Positions 55,379 to 64,000 are shown, counted from the first letter of the stretch. The stretch is 64,000 bases of DNA from Nocardiopsis suaedae (GCF_027706745.1 NZ_JAQFWP010000001.1:1-64000), one strand, 5' to 3'. Notes: generated by a model from the letters alone, not told the origin. Program-made: numbers and translations.

Positions 55379-55413
55379 TTCCACAAAGTGAAACTTGGTT
55401 CTGGGATGTGGAA
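55379..55413 (-). promoter_or_regulatory. Two tandem IclR-type operators before aceB
   Basis: TTCCACAAAGTGAAA (55379-55393) and TTCTGGGATGTGGAA (55399-55413) are imperfect palindromes of the TTCCAC/GTGGAA type, 20 bp apart centre to centre. IclR-family repressors of malate synthase genes bind such 15-mers. The regulator gene is not in the window. Confidence 0.75.
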
Positions 55414-55704
55414 TATGACGCTACTCTCCGGTCGGACCGCTGGTCAACGTTGTGAGCCTCTCACACGCCCGGAAACCTTGCTCTCAGCGTAAACTTCGCG
55501 AAGTTTTCCTGTGAAGGGTCCCCATGTATTCGGATACCGGCAGAAAAGGTGTGTTCTGCCTGGCGTCGGCGCGCACCTCCGGGCGCGCCCGGGAGCGCGC
55601 CCACGGGCCGATCGGCGTGAAAATCCCGTGCCAACGCCCCGGTGCCGTGCGACCATCCAGGGAACAACCGGCGCCACCGGGACGTTGCCCCTGCTGGAGG
55701 GATA
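55414..55704 (+). other. aceB-hflX divergent intergenic region
   Basis: About 290 nt without a gene. It contains the leader of hflX and a less GC-rich stretch around 55500-55560. No clear promoter can be assigned. Confidence 0.4.
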
Positions 55705-57213
55705 TTGAGTACTGCTGACGAACACGGCACCGACACCGCGGCCGAGGGCATGGGCCGCGCTCCGTCGGACGGCCGTGCAAGCGGCGCCGCGGACCCCTAC
55801 GGCGCCGAGGACCCGCTCACGGCGGGGGGCGGCCCCCAGGGGTCCGACCCCGAGCCCGGCCAGCTCGACCTGGAGGAGCGCAACGCGCTGCGCCGCGTCG
55901 CCGGGCTGTCCACCGAACTCGAGGACGTCACCGAGGTCGAGTACCGGTCGCTGCGCCTGGAGCGCGTCGTCCTCATCGGCGTGTGGACCGGGGGCACCCA
56001 GGCCGACGCCGACAACTCGCTGATCGAGCTCAAGCAGCTCGCCGAGACCGCCGGCGCCCGCGTCCTGGAGGGCCTCACCCAGCGCCGCTCCCGGCCCGAC
56101 CCGGCCACCTACATCGGCCGCGGCAAGGCCGAGGAGCTCGCCGGGGTGGTGGCCGCCACCGGCGCCGACACCGTCATCTGCGACGGGGAGCTCGCCCCCG
56201 GCCAGCTCCGCCAGCTCGAAGAGGCGGTCCGGGTCAAGGTCATCGACCGCACCGCGCTGATCCTGGACATCTTCGCCCAGCACGCCCGCAGCAGCGAGGG
56301 CAAGGCCCAGGTGGAGCTGGCCCAGCTCAACTACCTGCTGCCGCGGCTGCGCGGCTGGGGCCACTCGCTGTCCCGGCAGGCGGGCGGCAGCTCCGGCGGC
56401 GTGGGCCTGCGCGGCCCCGGTGAGACCAAGATCGAGACCGACCGGCGGCGGATCAACACCAAGATGGCCAAGCTGCGCCGCAAGCTGGCGCAGATGTCCA
56501 CCGCGCGCGAGATCAAGCGGGACCGGCGGCGCACCCGGCAGGTCCCGGCGGTCTCCATCGCCGGGTACACCAACGCGGGCAAGTCCAGCCTGCTCAACCG
56601 GCTCACCGGGGCCGGTGTGCTGGTCGAGGACGCCCTGTTCGCCACCCTGGACCCGACCGTGCGCCGGGCCCAGACGCCCGACGGGCGCGCGTTCACCCTC
56701 AGCGACACCGTCGGGTTCGTCCGGCACCTGCCGCACCAGCTGGTCGAGGCGTTCCGCTCCACCCTGGAGGACGTCGCCGACGCCGACCTGATCGTGCACG
56801 TCGTGGACGCCTCCCACCCCGACCCCGAGCAGCAGCTCGCGTCGGTGCGCGAGGTCTTCGCCGACATCGGCGCCCAGGACGTGCCCGAGCTCGTGGTGCT
56901 GAACAAGACCGACGCCGCCGACCCGGTCGACGTCAAGCGGCTGCGCACCCGCGAGCCGGACGCGGTCGAGGTCTCGGCCCGCACCGGCGAGGGCGTCGAC
57001 GCCGTCATCGCGGCGGTCGCCGCCGCCCTGCCCGAGCTGCAGAACGAGGTCCGCGTCCTGGTCCCCTACGACCGCGGGGACCTGGTGTCCCGGGTCCACC
57101 AGGAGGGGCGCATCGTCTCCGAGGAGCACACCGGGGAGGGCACCGCACTGCACGCGTGGGTGCCCGCGCTGCTCGCCGGGAAGCTGCGCGAGTACGAGGC
57201 GGCCCTGAGCTGA
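55705..57213 (+). CDS. hflX: GTPase HflX
   Basis: A 502-residue ribosome-associated GTPase that splits 70S or 100S ribosomes under stress. The N-terminal HflX domain has YIGRGKAEEL, VICDGELAPGQLRQLEE and GGVGLRGPGETKIETDRR. The G domain has GYTNAGKSSLLN, DTVGFVRHLPH and VLNKTDAAD. An acidic, disordered N-terminal stretch of about 60 residues precedes it. The start is TTG 55705, close behind GGAGGG (55696-55701). It is usually downstream of dapF in actinobacteria; here the permease, NLR-like and glc genes intervene. Confidence 0.94.
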   Translation: MSTADEHGTDTAAEGMGRAPSDGRASGAADPYGAEDPLTAGGGPQGSDPEPGQLDLEERNALRRVAGLSTELEDVTEVEYRSLRLERVVLIGVWTGGTQADADNSLIELKQLAETAGARVLEGLTQRRSRPDPATYIGRGKAEELAGVVAATGADTVICDGELAPGQLRQLEEAVRVKVIDRTALILDIFAQHARSSEGKAQVELAQLNYLLPRLRGWGHSLSRQAGGSSGGVGLRGPGETKIETDRRRINTKMAKLRRKLAQMSTAREIKRDRRRTRQVPAVSIAGYTNAGKSSLLNRLTGAGVLVEDALFATLDPTVRRAQTPDGRAFTLSDTVGFVRHLPHQLVEAFRSTLEDVADADLIVHVVDASHPDPEQQLASVREVFADIGAQDVPELVVLNKTDAADPVDVKRLRTREPDAVEVSARTGEGVDAVIAAVAAALPELQNEVRVLVPYDRGDLVSRVHQEGRIVSEEHTGEGTALHAWVPALLAGKLREYEAALS

Positions 57214-57260
57214 CCCGGCGGCCCGCCCGCCACGGGCGGGCGGCCGGGGCCGAACGGCGC

Positions 57261-57298
57261 GCGAACGGCGGAACCCTGCGCAGGGTTCCGCCGTTCGC
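57261..57298 (+). terminator. Perfect-palindrome terminator of hflX
   Basis: 19-bp arms (57261-57279, 57280-57298), effective loop TGCGCA, followed by CTCTATCG. A second GC-rich hairpin lies just before it at about 57217-57245. The gap 57214-57551 otherwise shows no gene. Confidence 0.9.
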
Positions 57299-57551
57299 TC
57301 TATCGTGGAGGTGCCCCGGGTACGGGGAGGCCCACGCGCCGCGGCGGATTCGCGGTGCGGAGGTGTACACGCCGTCCACGCATGAACTACCGTTCTGGGA
57401 CACTGGCGGCGGGCCTCCCGAACACCCGGCGCCCACGCCTCCCCGGCCGAGTCGAGATCGAGGTCCGTCCATGTCCTCCCCGAAACCGTGCAGCGCCGCC
57501 CCCTCCGCCGCGGCGCGGCCGTGAGCGCCTCGGGCGGGAGCCGCTGAGACG

Positions 57552-58760
57552 ATGACCGTGCGACTGCTCACCAACATCGGGCGCCTGTGGACCGGCACCG
57601 ACCTGCTCAGCAACGCCGCCATGCTGCTGCACGGCGACCGCGTCGCCTGGGTCGGGGCGGCGGCCGACCTGCCGCAGAGCCTGCCCGGGGTCATCGACGA
57701 CATCGTCGACGTCGACGAGGTCGACAACCTGGGCGGGGGACTGGTCACCCCCGGCCTGATCGACGCCCACTGCCACCCCGTCTACGCCGGGAACCGCTAC
57801 GCCGAGGTGGCGATGCGCGCCGGGGGCGCCACCAAGTCCGAGATCGCCGGGGTCGGCGGCGGGGTGGCCTCCACGGTCACGGTGACCCGCGGGACCGACC
57901 CGTGGACGCTGTGCAACGCGGTGCGCGAGCGGCTGCGCTACTGGGTGCTGTCCGGGTGCACCACCGTCGAGGCCAAGACCGGCTACCACCTGACCCGGGA
58001 CGGCGAGCTCGCCGACGTGCGGCTGCTGCGCACCCTGGAGGAGGAGCCGGGCATGCCGCGGCTGCACGTCACCTTCTTCGCGGCGCACGCGGTGCCGCCG
58101 GAGTACTTCGGCCGCCCGCAGGACTACGTGGACGCGGTCGCCTCCTGGCTCGGCGACGCCTCCCAGGCCGGGGCCGAGGGCATGGACGTCTACTGCGACA
58201 ACCACCAGTTCACCGCCGAGGACGCGCAGCGGCTGCTGTCGGCGGGCCGGGCGTCGGGGCTCCGCACCCACCTGCACGCCTGCGCCAAGCCCCGGCACGG
58301 CGCCGTGCGGATGGCCGCCGACCTGCAGTGCTCCTCGGTCGACCTGCTGCACGAGATCGACGAGGACGACGTGCTGGCGCTGGCCAAGACGGCCACGCCG
58401 GTGGTGGTGTGCCCGACGACGTCGCTGATGGAGGGCTCCCGCCCGCCGGTGCGCACGCTGCTCGACCACGGGGTCCCCATGGCGCTGGGCACCGACCACA
58501 ACCCGGGGCAGGCGGGGGCGACGTCGCTGCCGCTGGCCGTGTCGATGGCGGTGGCGATGTTCGGCATGAGCGTGCTGGAGGCGCTGCGCGCGGCCACCGC
58601 GGGCGGCGCGCACGCCCTGGGGTGCGGCGACCGCGGGGTGCTGGCCCCGGGCAAGTACGCCGACATCGTCCAATGGGACGCCGACCACGAGGGGGCGTTC
58701 GCGTGGTCGTACGGGTTGAAGTCGCTGCGCGTATGGCGCGGCGGCGAGACGATCCGCTGA
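57552..58760 (+). CDS. Imidazolonepropionase-like amidohydrolase
   Basis: A 402-residue zinc amidohydrolase close to HutI. The metal-binding DAHCHPVYAGNR, GCTTVEAKTGY, FFAAHAVPPEY, RTHLHACAKPRHGAVRMA and MALGTDHNPG are intact. HutI turns imidazolone propionate to formiminoglutamate in histidine breakdown. No other hut genes are near and Streptomyces-type genomes carry similar hutI-like proteins beside hflX, so the real substrate may differ. ATG 57552 is used. Confidence 0.85.
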   Translation: MTVRLLTNIGRLWTGTDLLSNAAMLLHGDRVAWVGAAADLPQSLPGVIDDIVDVDEVDNLGGGLVTPGLIDAHCHPVYAGNRYAEVAMRAGGATKSEIAGVGGGVASTVTVTRGTDPWTLCNAVRERLRYWVLSGCTTVEAKTGYHLTRDGELADVRLLRTLEEEPGMPRLHVTFFAAHAVPPEYFGRPQDYVDAVASWLGDASQAGAEGMDVYCDNHQFTAEDAQRLLSAGRASGLRTHLHACAKPRHGAVRMAADLQCSSVDLLHEIDEDDVLALAKTATPVVVCPTTSLMEGSRPPVRTLLDHGVPMALGTDHNPGQAGATSLPLAVSMAVAMFGMSVLEALRAATAGGAHALGCGDRGVLAPGKYADIVQWDADHEGAFAWSYGLKSLRVWRGGETIR

Positions 58761-58922
58761 CGCATCGCGCCCTCGACCTCTCGACCCCCTGATGCGCCGG
58801 CTCGACCCGCCCTGAGTCCGGCAGGGTCGTGACCTGGGCGAACACTCCGCGTTAAGGGGTGGTCGGACCGCGAAGCGCGCTCAGCGACACCCGTGTGGGC
58901 CCCGGGCGTGCGAAGTCGACGA

Positions 58923-58942
58923 TTCCAGAACAGGTTCTGGAA
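58923..58942. promoter_or_regulatory. 20-bp palindrome, operator candidate
   Basis: TTCCAGAAC-AG-GTTCTGGAA is a perfect 9-bp inverted repeat with a 2-bp centre. No gene starts nearby: the closest is the upstream hutI-like stop, about 160 nt away. GTGTTCTGGAACC at 59126-59138 may be another half-site. Confidence 0.55.
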
Positions 58943-59430
58943 ACGGAATGCCCGGTTCGTGCCTGCATGGAGCGTTCGCCTCGGGTGTCGGGGCGGGTCC
59001 AGGGGTGCCTGGGCGCCCCCGCCGGGCGTCCGGGGTCCACTCGGGGTCGATATCGGCTACACACAGTGACAGTGGGGGGCGGTAAACGGGCCTGCTGTGT
59101 TGTTTGGGCCCTTTCGGAGGCAGGACGTGTTCTGGAACCGCGATGACCGTGCACCTCCGCCGCCCGCGCCGCCCTGGGGCGTCGAACAGGGCGCAGGAGG
59201 AGCATCGACACCCCGAGGGCCAGGCGAACCGGACACCGGACAGGTGGCGGCTCGTCCGGAACTCGCCTTCCGGACGCCACGGGCGGCCCGGGTCCATCCT
59301 GCTTGGCAGATCCGCCACCCGATCACGCGAAAAGCGTCCATTTCACGACGCAGGATCGCCGCCCCCTTCGCGTCGCACCCGATACGCCCGAAATGTTCGA
59401 CCCCGGTGGCCCGCCGCCCGGCCAGGGCCC

Positions 59431-59760
59431 GTCAGCGGGGAACCAGCCGAGCCGCCGCCCCCCCCGCACCGCGAGGAACCCGCCGGACGGCAGGCAGGGC
59501 CGGGGAACCGTCCCGCTCGGGCCGTCGCCGCCCACTGCGGTGACCACGGACACGCCCGGCAGTCGACAGCGCTGCAGGTAGGGCCGCCGATCCTTCGTCG
59601 TCGCTGCCTTCCGCCTGGCACCTCGGTGGCCTGGCGGACGGCCGGGGGCGTGAGCGGGGTACGTGCCGAGCCGTCCACCTGGACCGCGAGGGGCCGGCCG
59701 CCCGGCAGGGCCGGGGAACCGCTGGGCTGTTGCCGTCGCCGCCTACTGCCGTGCACCCCT
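59431..59760 (+). repeat. Two tandem copies of the dispersed intergenic repeat
   Basis: Copy 59431-59590 and shorter copy 59650-59760 share GCAGGGCCGGGGAACCG, an AGCCG...CCGCGAG block and CCGTCGCCGCC. The inverted copy at 63500-63659 matches over the whole unit (about 160 bp). Confidence 0.7.
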
Positions 59761-59800
59761 GGGGCCGGTACTCGGCCGAGTGCTGGGCCCCGGCGATCCC

Positions 59801-60775
59801 TCAGCCCCTGCCCGCGTTGCGGGCGGTGGCGATTTCGATGACCGCGCGTTCCAGGGCGTAGGCCGGGTCGCGGCCCGCGCCCTTGATCAGGGCGTCGGTC
59901 TCGGCCACCACGCGCATGGCCCGTGCCACGCCCTGCGGGGTCCAGCCGCGGGCCTGCTGGCGCAGCGTCTTCAGCTTCCACGGCGGCACCTTGGCCCGCT
60001 TGGCGATCTCGGCCTCGGGGATCCCGCGCGGCGGCTGGGCGGCCATGGCGATGCCCCGGACCGCGCCCGCCAGGGCGCTGTTGATCAGCACCGGAGCCGT
60101 GCCCACCGACAGCGACCAGCGCAGCTGTTCCAGCGCCTCGGGCAGCCGCCCCTCCACGGTCCGGTCGGCGACGGTGAAGCCCGTGGCCTCCGCCTTGCCG
60201 GTGTGGTACCGGGCGACGGCGGCCGCGTCCACCCGCCCCTCGGTGTCGGCGATGAGCTGGGTGCAGGCGGCGGCGATCTCCCGCAGGTCGTTGCCGACCG
60301 CGTCGAGCAGGGACTGGGCCGCGTCGGCGGTGATCTGGCGGCCGCCCCGGGAGAACTCCTCCTTGATGAACGTGAGGCGCTCGGCGGGCTTGGTGGGCTT
60401 GGCGCACTCCACGCGGGCGGCGCCGGCCTTCTTCGCGGCGTCCAGCAGCGCCTTGCCCTTGGCCCCGCCCGCGTGGACGAGCACGAGGACCACGTCGTCG
60501 GCCGGGTCCTTGAGGTAGGCGGTGACCTCCGCGGCCAGGTCCTTGGTGAGGTCCTGGGAGGAGCGCAGCACCACCACGCGGCGCTCGCCGAACAGCGACG
60601 GCGAGGCGGCCTCGGCCAGCTTACCCGCGGTGACCTGCGCCGGCACCAGGTCGTGCACGTCCACCTCGGGGTCGCCGTCCCGGGCGGCGGCGACGAGCGC
60701 GGCGACGGCGCGGTCGACCAGCAGCTCCTCGTCGCCGACGACGAGGGTCACGGGGGAGACGGAGGTGGAAGCCAT
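59801..60775 (-). CDS. holA: DNA polymerase III subunit delta
   Basis: A 324-residue clamp-loader subunit that opens the sliding clamp. The sequence fits actinobacterial HolA (VTLVVGDEELLVDRAVAALV, SLFGERRVVVLR, LLDAVGNDLREIAAACTQL, VPPWKLKTLRQQARGW). There is no Walker A motif, as expected for delta. ATG 60775 overlaps the comEC 3' end by 28 nt. It is the usual comEC-holA pair. Confidence 0.92.
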   Translation of the reverse strand: MASTSVSPVTLVVGDEELLVDRAVAALVAAARDGDPEVDVHDLVPAQVTAGKLAEAASPSLFGERRVVVLRSSQDLTKDLAAEVTAYLKDPADDVVLVLVHAGGAKGKALLDAAKKAGAARVECAKPTKPAERLTFIKEEFSRGGRQITADAAQSLLDAVGNDLREIAAACTQLIADTEGRVDAAAVARYHTGKAEATGFTVADRTVEGRLPEALEQLRWSLSVGTAPVLINSALAGAVRGIAMAAQPPRGIPEAEIAKRAKVPPWKLKTLRQQARGWTPQGVARAMRVVAETDALIKGAGRDPAYALERAVIEIATARNAGRG

Positions 60776-63339
60776 ACGAGCAGCATGCCACGCGCGGGTG
60801 ACCGAACGGGGCGGATCCGGGTGCCGCCCCGCTCACGCCGCCCCGCTGACGCCGCCCCGCTCACGCCGCCCCGCCCTCCCGCGCCCGGCCTCGTCCCCGC
60901 GCCCTGCTCCCCGTCCGCCTCCTTCCTTCCCCGGGGCACGGCCTCTGGGCCGCCTGGTCCGGGGACGACGGCGACGTCGCCGTGGAGGTCGGTGCGGTAG
61001 TGCTCCGCGGTGATCCCTTCGATGACGGCCAGGGTCTCCGGAGCCGGATGTCCGTACGCGTTGTCCCGTCCGACTGAGGTGAGGACCAGGCGGGCGCGCG
61101 TGGCGGCCAGAAACGCCTCCTCCTGTGTCTTCGCCCCGTGGTGGGGCGTCTTGAGGACGTCGACCCCCTGGGTGATGCTCTCCTCGCCCATCAGCGCGCG
61201 CTGCGGCGACACTTCGATGTCCCCGGTGAGGAGGACCGTCACCGGTGAGGCGTCGGCGCCGGGCGGCGGCGCCCACCGGGCGTGCAGCACCACACTGCTG
61301 TCGTTGCTATCGGCGTCCTCAGCGGTGGAGGTGCCGCCGGGCCACAACACGGTCAGCGTCCACGGACCCGCCGTCCAGACCTGTCCGGCCTCGGCGGCGT
61401 GGAGCGGGACGCCCTCGGTGCGCAGATGTTCGGCGGCGGGGGAGTCCTCGAACCCCGCAGGGGCCAGGGCGACGTGCGCGCGGCGTCCGCGGAGCGCGCC
61501 GAGGACATCGCCCGCGTGGTCGGAGTGGCCGTGGGTGAGGACGAGCAGCGACAGCCGGTCGACGTCCAGGTCGCGCAGGCAGCGGTCGACGCCGGCATCC
61601 TGTTCACCGGTGTCCACCAGCACGGCCTGCCCGTCCCCGCCGGCCAGGGCCAGCGCGTCGCCCTGGCCGACGTCGCAGGCGGCCACGGCCCACCCGTCCG
61701 GGGGCCAGTCCTTCAGGGCGCAGGTGGTCGCCGCGACCGAGACGGCCGCCGCCGTCAGGCCCGCCAGGAAGGCCTTCCGGGCGCGGCCGTGCAGCACCAG
61801 GACGGCGGCCACGAGGACGGCCAGGGCCAGCGCCCCGACGGCGTCGCCGCGCCAGGGCGGCGCCGTCAGCGGAGGTGCCGCCTGGTGCAGGTCGGCGGCG
61901 GCCTGGGCGATCGCGGCGATGCCGAGCACCGCGGTCCCGGGGACCCAGGCGAGCACCGGGGCGGCCGCGGGCAGGACCAGCGCGGCGACCGCGGTGGCGA
62001 ACCCGCCCGCCATGGCGACGGGGACCAGCGGTGTGGCGGCGGTGTTCGCGGGAACCGCCACCCACCCCAGCTCGGGGGTGAGCAGCACCAGCACGGGGAG
62101 GCAGGCGAGCTGGGAGGCGAGGGCGACGGAGGCCGCGTCGGCGGCCCAGCGCGGCACGAGGGGGACGCGGGCGCGCAGGGCGCGGCTCCATCCGGGGGCG
62201 AGCACCATGATGCCGCCGGTGGCCAGGACCGACAGGGCGAAGCCGTAGGCGCGGGACAGGTCGGGGTCGAACAGGACCAGCGCCAGGACCGCCGCGGACA
62301 GGGCGGCCAGCCCGCTGCGGGTGCGCCCGGTGGCCAGGGCGGCCAGCGCGATCAGCGCCATCAGGGCGGCGCGCAGCACGCTGGGGCGGGGACCGGCGAC
62401 CAGGACCATGGCGGCGATCAGGCACGCGGCGGCGGCCGCGGCGGCCCACGGGGGCAGGCGCGCCCACCGGGCAGCGGCGAGGGCGGCACCGGTCAGAACG
62501 GCCAGGTGGGTCCCGGAGACCACCATCAGGTGGGTCATGCCGGAGGCGCGGAACTCCTCGCGGACGGCGGCGGGGACGTGCGCGGCGTCCCCGGCCACGA
62601 AGGCGGGCAGGAGGGCGTCGGCAGGGGAGGGCAGGTCGGCGCAGGCGGCGTGCAGCCGGGCGCGGACCCGCCCGGCCCAGGCGTGGGCCCCCGGCGGCGG
62701 CCGGACCCCGTCGGGCGGACCCCGGACCAGGACGAGCGCCCGGGCGCGGCCGCCGCCGTCGGCGGGGACGACCGTGCCGGACAGGCGGAGGCGCTGCCCG
62801 GGGAGGAGGTCCCCCCAGCCGGGGCCGCTGGTGATGAGCACGACCGGGACGCGGGTGGGGAGGCGCCGGGCGCCGGGAGGCGTCACGGAGACCGTCATGG
62901 CGGCCGTGATGCGGCGGTCTCCGGCCGGGCGCGACTCGTTCCCGGCGCGGGCTCCGGCCCTGGGGCGCGGGGGTTCGGACAGCCCGACCTCCAGCTCGGC
63001 GACGGCCTCGCGCGCCGCGAGTCCGGCCACGGGCGAGCCCTCAAGGGAGGCGAGCCGTCCCGCGCAGGCGACGGCCGCCGCGGCGCAGCAGGCGAGCAGG
63101 GCGGCGAGCGCGGGCTTCCAGGGGGCGGGCCGACGGAAGGCCTGAAGGACGGCGCCGCCGGTGAGCAGGAGGAGGACCGCGGCGACCCAGGCGGCGGGGA
63201 CGGCGCCCACGCCGATGAGGCACGCGGCCGTCACCCAGGCCCCGACGGCGGGCCCGACGAGCCGCAGGTCGTGGGACCCGGCACCGCCATCGTCGACGGA
63301 ATCGGGAACGTCCGTCCCGAAGAGCACAGACGAGCGCAA
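60748..63339 (-). CDS. comEC: ComEC/Rec2-family DNA uptake channel protein
   Basis: An 863-residue polytopic membrane protein. The N-terminal hydrophobic region and a DUF4131-like segment precede the competence domain with SGMTHLMVVSGTHLAVL and AGPRPSVLRAALMALI. A metallo-beta-lactamase-like C domain follows, with THGHSDHAGD (THxHxDH zinc motif) and TPHHGAK. The tail (about the last 70 residues) is Arg/Gly-rich and includes the 14-bp tandem repeat. TTG 63339 is chosen because GGAGG lies 6-7 nt upstream; TTG 63384 is also possible. No comEA gene is seen upstream within the window. Confidence 0.88.
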   Translation of the reverse strand: MRSSVLFGTDVPDSVDDGGAGSHDLRLVGPAVGAWVTAACLIGVGAVPAAWVAAVLLLLTGGAVLQAFRRPAPWKPALAALLACCAAAAVACAGRLASLEGSPVAGLAAREAVAELEVGLSEPPRPRAGARAGNESRPAGDRRITAAMTVSVTPPGARRLPTRVPVVLITSGPGWGDLLPGQRLRLSGTVVPADGGGRARALVLVRGPPDGVRPPPGAHAWAGRVRARLHAACADLPSPADALLPAFVAGDAAHVPAAVREEFRASGMTHLMVVSGTHLAVLTGAALAAARWARLPPWAAAAAAACLIAAMVLVAGPRPSVLRAALMALIALAALATGRTRSGLAALSAAVLALVLFDPDLSRAYGFALSVLATGGIMVLAPGWSRALRARVPLVPRWAADAASVALASQLACLPVLVLLTPELGWVAVPANTAATPLVPVAMAGGFATAVAALVLPAAAPVLAWVPGTAVLGIAAIAQAAADLHQAAPPLTAPPWRGDAVGALALAVLVAAVLVLHGRARKAFLAGLTAAAVSVAATTCALKDWPPDGWAVAACDVGQGDALALAGGDGQAVLVDTGEQDAGVDRCLRDLDVDRLSLLVLTHGHSDHAGDVLGALRGRRAHVALAPAGFEDSPAAEHLRTEGVPLHAAEAGQVWTAGPWTLTVLWPGGTSTAEDADSNDSSVVLHARWAPPPGADASPVTVLLTGDIEVSPQRALMGEESITQGVDVLKTPHHGAKTQEEAFLAATRARLVLTSVGRDNAYGHPAPETLAVIEGITAEHYRTDLHGDVAVVPGPGGPEAVPRGRKEADGEQGAGTRPGAGGRGGVSGAASAGRRERGGTRIRPVRSPARGMLLVWLPPPSPP
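60823..60878 (-). repeat. 14-bp tandem repeat inside the comEC 3' end
   Basis: Three near-perfect units (GCCGCCCCGCTCAC, one variant GCCGCCCCGCTGAC) and a fourth partial unit. A period of 14 is not a multiple of three, so copy-number change would shift the C-terminal frame. It does not affect the zinc domain. Confidence 0.75.
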
Positions 63340-63499
63340 GGGCCACCTCCGGACCGGAGAACCCGTCCGAGGCCGACCGGCCAAGGACGGAGGAGTGGGG
63401 GCATGGGCGGGCGGGAAGGCGGCGGGGTGCTCCGCCCCCGGAGCGCGGTCGAGTGCTGGGCCTCCGGAACGCCGGGGAGAGGGCGGCGACGACAGGAGG

Positions 63500-63659
63500 C
63501 TGCGGCCCTTTGGGGAGCGCTGTCGGCTGGCAGGCGTGTGCGTGGCCGCCGTGGACGGCGGCGACGGCCGAAGCGGGGCGGTTCCCCGGGTCTGCCTGCC
63601 GTCCGTTGGGCCTCTCGCGGTCCAGGCGGGCGGGCGGCTGGGCTGGTGCCCCGCTCACG
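63500..63659 (-). repeat. Dispersed intergenic repeat, inverted copy upstream of comEC
   Basis: Minus-strand match to 59431-59590 across the full unit (AGCGGGGCACCAGCC, GACCGCGAG, GACGGCAGGCAG, CGGGGAACCG, GCCGTCGCCGCC, CCGACAGCGCT). It begins about 160 nt upstream of the comEC start. Confidence 0.7.
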
Positions 63660-64000
63660 GGTCCCGGCCGGGCGGTGGGTCGCCGGAGTACGGGGGAGAG
63701 GACAGGAGCAACGCGGATGGGGCCGGGGCCGGGCGCCCTGACCGGAGGCGCCCGGGGGAGGCACGTCATCCGGACAGCTCGTCCCATCATGCGAGAAACC
63801 CCGCCCCTGAAACCGGGCATATCAGACCACTTCACGCTCGTTGGCCGATCCAGCGCGGCGAACGAACCACCTGAAGGGCGATTGCGTGGCATGAGCACCG
63901 CCCTCGTCGCCCCCGCACCGCCCGACGGCGTTTCCGGGTGGGGCGCCGCCCCTTGTCGTCGCCGCCTTTTCCCCTACGGCGGCCCGCCGCTCGGCCGCGG
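63660..64000. other. Window-end region, possible gene start at 63892
   Basis: About 340 nt with no confirmed gene. An ATG at 63892 (MSTALVAPAPPDGVSGWG) opens a plus-strand frame to the window end, but I cannot assign it and a good ribosome-binding site is absent. Confidence 0.3.

Larger units (their letters stand above)
58761..59800. other. Gene-free 1-kb region with repeats and a palindrome
   Basis: No supportable coding region. It contains a 20-bp palindrome (58923-58942), a further TTCTGGAA word at 59129-59136, and two repeat copies at 59431-59590 and 59650-59760. Open frames here are Arg/Pro/Gly-rich with no family likeness. Confidence 0.6.

Noticed and set aside
58852-59280. Minus-strand open frame in the 58.8-59.8 kb gap as a gene
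   Set aside because: Its translation is Pro/Arg-rich without a family motif, lacks a good ribosome-binding site and overlaps the palindrome region.

Overview
The window is a high-GC actinobacterial chromosome segment. The gene order is conserved actinobacterial core: rimO-pgsA-cinA-clgR, then DUF3046-recA-recX, miaB...miaA/dapF-hflX, and holA-comEC. Codon use, GTG/TTG starts, leaderless promoters and SOS/IclR/ROK-type operators fit a filamentous actinomycete. Protein style and many GC-rich hairpins suggest Nocardiopsaceae (Nocardiopsis/Streptomonospora-like), but that family assignment is inference.

Layout. 0.3-3.4 kb: RNA/ribosome modification, phospholipid synthesis and the Clp regulator ClgR. 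3.4-10.6 kb: an Rrf2 regulator, then a sugar import operon (lipoprotein, two permeases, GH3 beta-N-acetylhexosaminidase) resembling dasABCD, divergent from a ROK regulator. 11-17.7 kb: an SDR, a GNAT and the giant helicase Lhr. 17.9-21.8 kb: a small membrane protein, an MFS exporter, DUF3046, and recA-recX with a LexA box. 21.9-28.4 kb: an S9 peptidase and a TRAP-TAXI uptake operon. 28.5-38.9 kb: miaB, a TetR-P450 pair, an extradiol dioxygenase-like protein, an IS30 remnant, miaA, dapF and an incomplete peptide ABC transporter.

39-49.3 kb is the accessory region. It has (i) an anti-sigma-type ATPase ORF carrying two compensating frameshifts and (ii) a two-gene unit in which a small putative membrane effector and a large STAND/NLR-like membrane ATPase share an N-terminal RHIM/amyloid-like motif. 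It also has (iii) DUF429 and DUF1330 genes, and (iv) a duplicated cassette of four DUF1963-like genes. All four of those carry the same ECF-type promoter, GGAACC-N16-CGTC.

49.3-55.4 kb is a glycolate-to-malate module (aceB, glcD, glcE, glcF) with two IclR-type operators. 55.7-63.3 kb holds hflX, an imidazolonepropionase-like amidohydrolase, holA and comEC. A roughly 160-bp intergenic repeat recurs near 59.4-59.8 and 63.5-63.7 kb, with partial matches at 0.1 and 12.9 kb.

The best candidate for an undescribed system is the pair at 40037-43620: a membrane-anchored NLR-like ATPase with a cysteine-rich, probably exported sensor and an adjacent effector with the same putative amyloid motif. The four-gene DUF1963 cassette under one ECF-like promoter type is the second.
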